From positions 10,510,503-10,574,502 of the forward strand of contig NW_019211455.1 in NCBI RefSeq assembly GCF_002443255.2: a stretch of 64,000 nt of DNA, read 5' to 3'. Positions 63,576-64,000 of the stretch are shown one piece after another. The notes below the pieces were generated by a model, which saw only the letters and a list, made by a program, of their open reading frames with translations, did not search any database and was not told where the DNA came from. Made by a program: the position numbers and the translations under genes. Source of the DNA: Varroa destructor (Eukaryota > Arthropoda > Arachnida > Mesostigmata > Varroidae). Within the stretch, counting starts at the first letter, position 1; every line of letters starts with the position of its first letter.

Positions 63576-64000
63576 ATGAGTTCATCGTCAAAACGAGACG
63601 TAGTATATTTGTGGGATCCGGATGTGGGCAACTTTCATTATGGCCCTGGCCATCCAATGAAACCACAGCGGATAGCAGTTACGCACAGCCTAGTTCTTAA
63701 CTATAATCTCCACACAAAGATGCGAATATATCGACCCTACCGAGCCAATCCGCACGACATGTGTAAGTTCCACAGTGAAGAGTATGTAAACTTTATCGAG
63801 CGGGTAACGCCGAAAAATATCCAAACATTCTCGAAAAGCTTAACACATTTCAATGTTGGTGACGACTGCCCCGTTTTTGACGGACTTTACGATTTCTGCT
63901 CCATGTACACTGGCGCTTCGATAGATGGTAAGTGTTTGCGTTATATTGCAACAGATCAAATGAGTGGGGACCGGTTTAATCAAAATCTTTTTAGAGAGTC
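63576..64000 (+). CDS. HDAC3: Histone deacetylase 3, first exon (gene cut by window end)
   Basis: HDAC3 is the zinc deacetylase of NCoR/SMRT co-repressor complexes. The first coding exon is 63576-63927 (117 codons plus one base) and ends at a good donor G|GTAAGT; the remaining bases are intron. The N-terminus reads [20 protein letters not shown], then [17 protein letters not shown] and [20 protein letters not shown]. The HYGxGHPMKP and THSLVL forms point to HDAC3 rather than HDAC1/2, which have NLLLNYGL there. The catalytic His and zinc ligands lie in exons beyond the window. Confidence 0.94.
   Translation, partial: MSSSSKRDVVYLWDPDVGNFHYGPGHPMKPQRIAVTHSLVLNYNLHTKMRIYRPYRANPHDMCKFHSEEYVNFIERVTPKNIQTFSKSLTHFNVGDDCPVFDGLYDFCSMYTGASIDGKCLRYIATDQMSGDRFNQNLFRE

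Overview
This window is nuclear DNA of an animal, most likely an arthropod. It is AT-rich, its genes are split by GT-AG introns with wide spacers, it carries a decayed mariner transposon, and a 100-base run of N (10766-10865) marks an assembly gap. A six-cysteine secreted protein near the left end recalls tick/mite microplusin-like proteins. This makes a mite or tick plausible, but nothing here fixes the species. Exon borders were worked out by hand from homology, reading phase and splice signals.

Left part (1-15380) is gene-poor: terminal exons of an unidentified gene at the left edge, a five-exon secreted six-cysteine protein (2671-4153), scattered orphan exon candidates, the gap, and on the minus strand the 3' exons of a two-finger C2H2 zinc-finger gene (11743-13155).

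Right part (15381-64000) is a run of conserved housekeeping genes on strictly alternating strands: URI (+), mRpL48 (-), EMC2 (+), Tonsoku/TONSL (-), IDH3A (+), RAE1 (-), RpL23 (+), prolyl 4-hydroxylase alpha (-), NDUFB7 (+), PIKfyve (-), HDAC3 (+, cut by the window end). Every neighbouring pair is therefore either head-to-head or tail-to-tail. A 5.1 kb Tonsoku intron holds a nested opposite-strand gene for a small cysteine-rich secreted protein and the mariner remnant.

The genes do not form a pathway. They serve prefoldin/RNA polymerase assembly (URI), mitochondrial translation and respiration (mRpL48, IDH3A, NDUFB7), ER membrane insertion and collagen maturation (EMC2, P4HA), replication-coupled repair (TONSL), mRNA export (RAE1), translation (RpL23), endosomal lipid signalling (PIKfyve) and chromatin (HDAC3). 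Points most worth a second look are the altered histone-reading pocket in TONSL, the hidden six-cysteine gene, the nested cysteine-rich gene, and the strict strand alternation.
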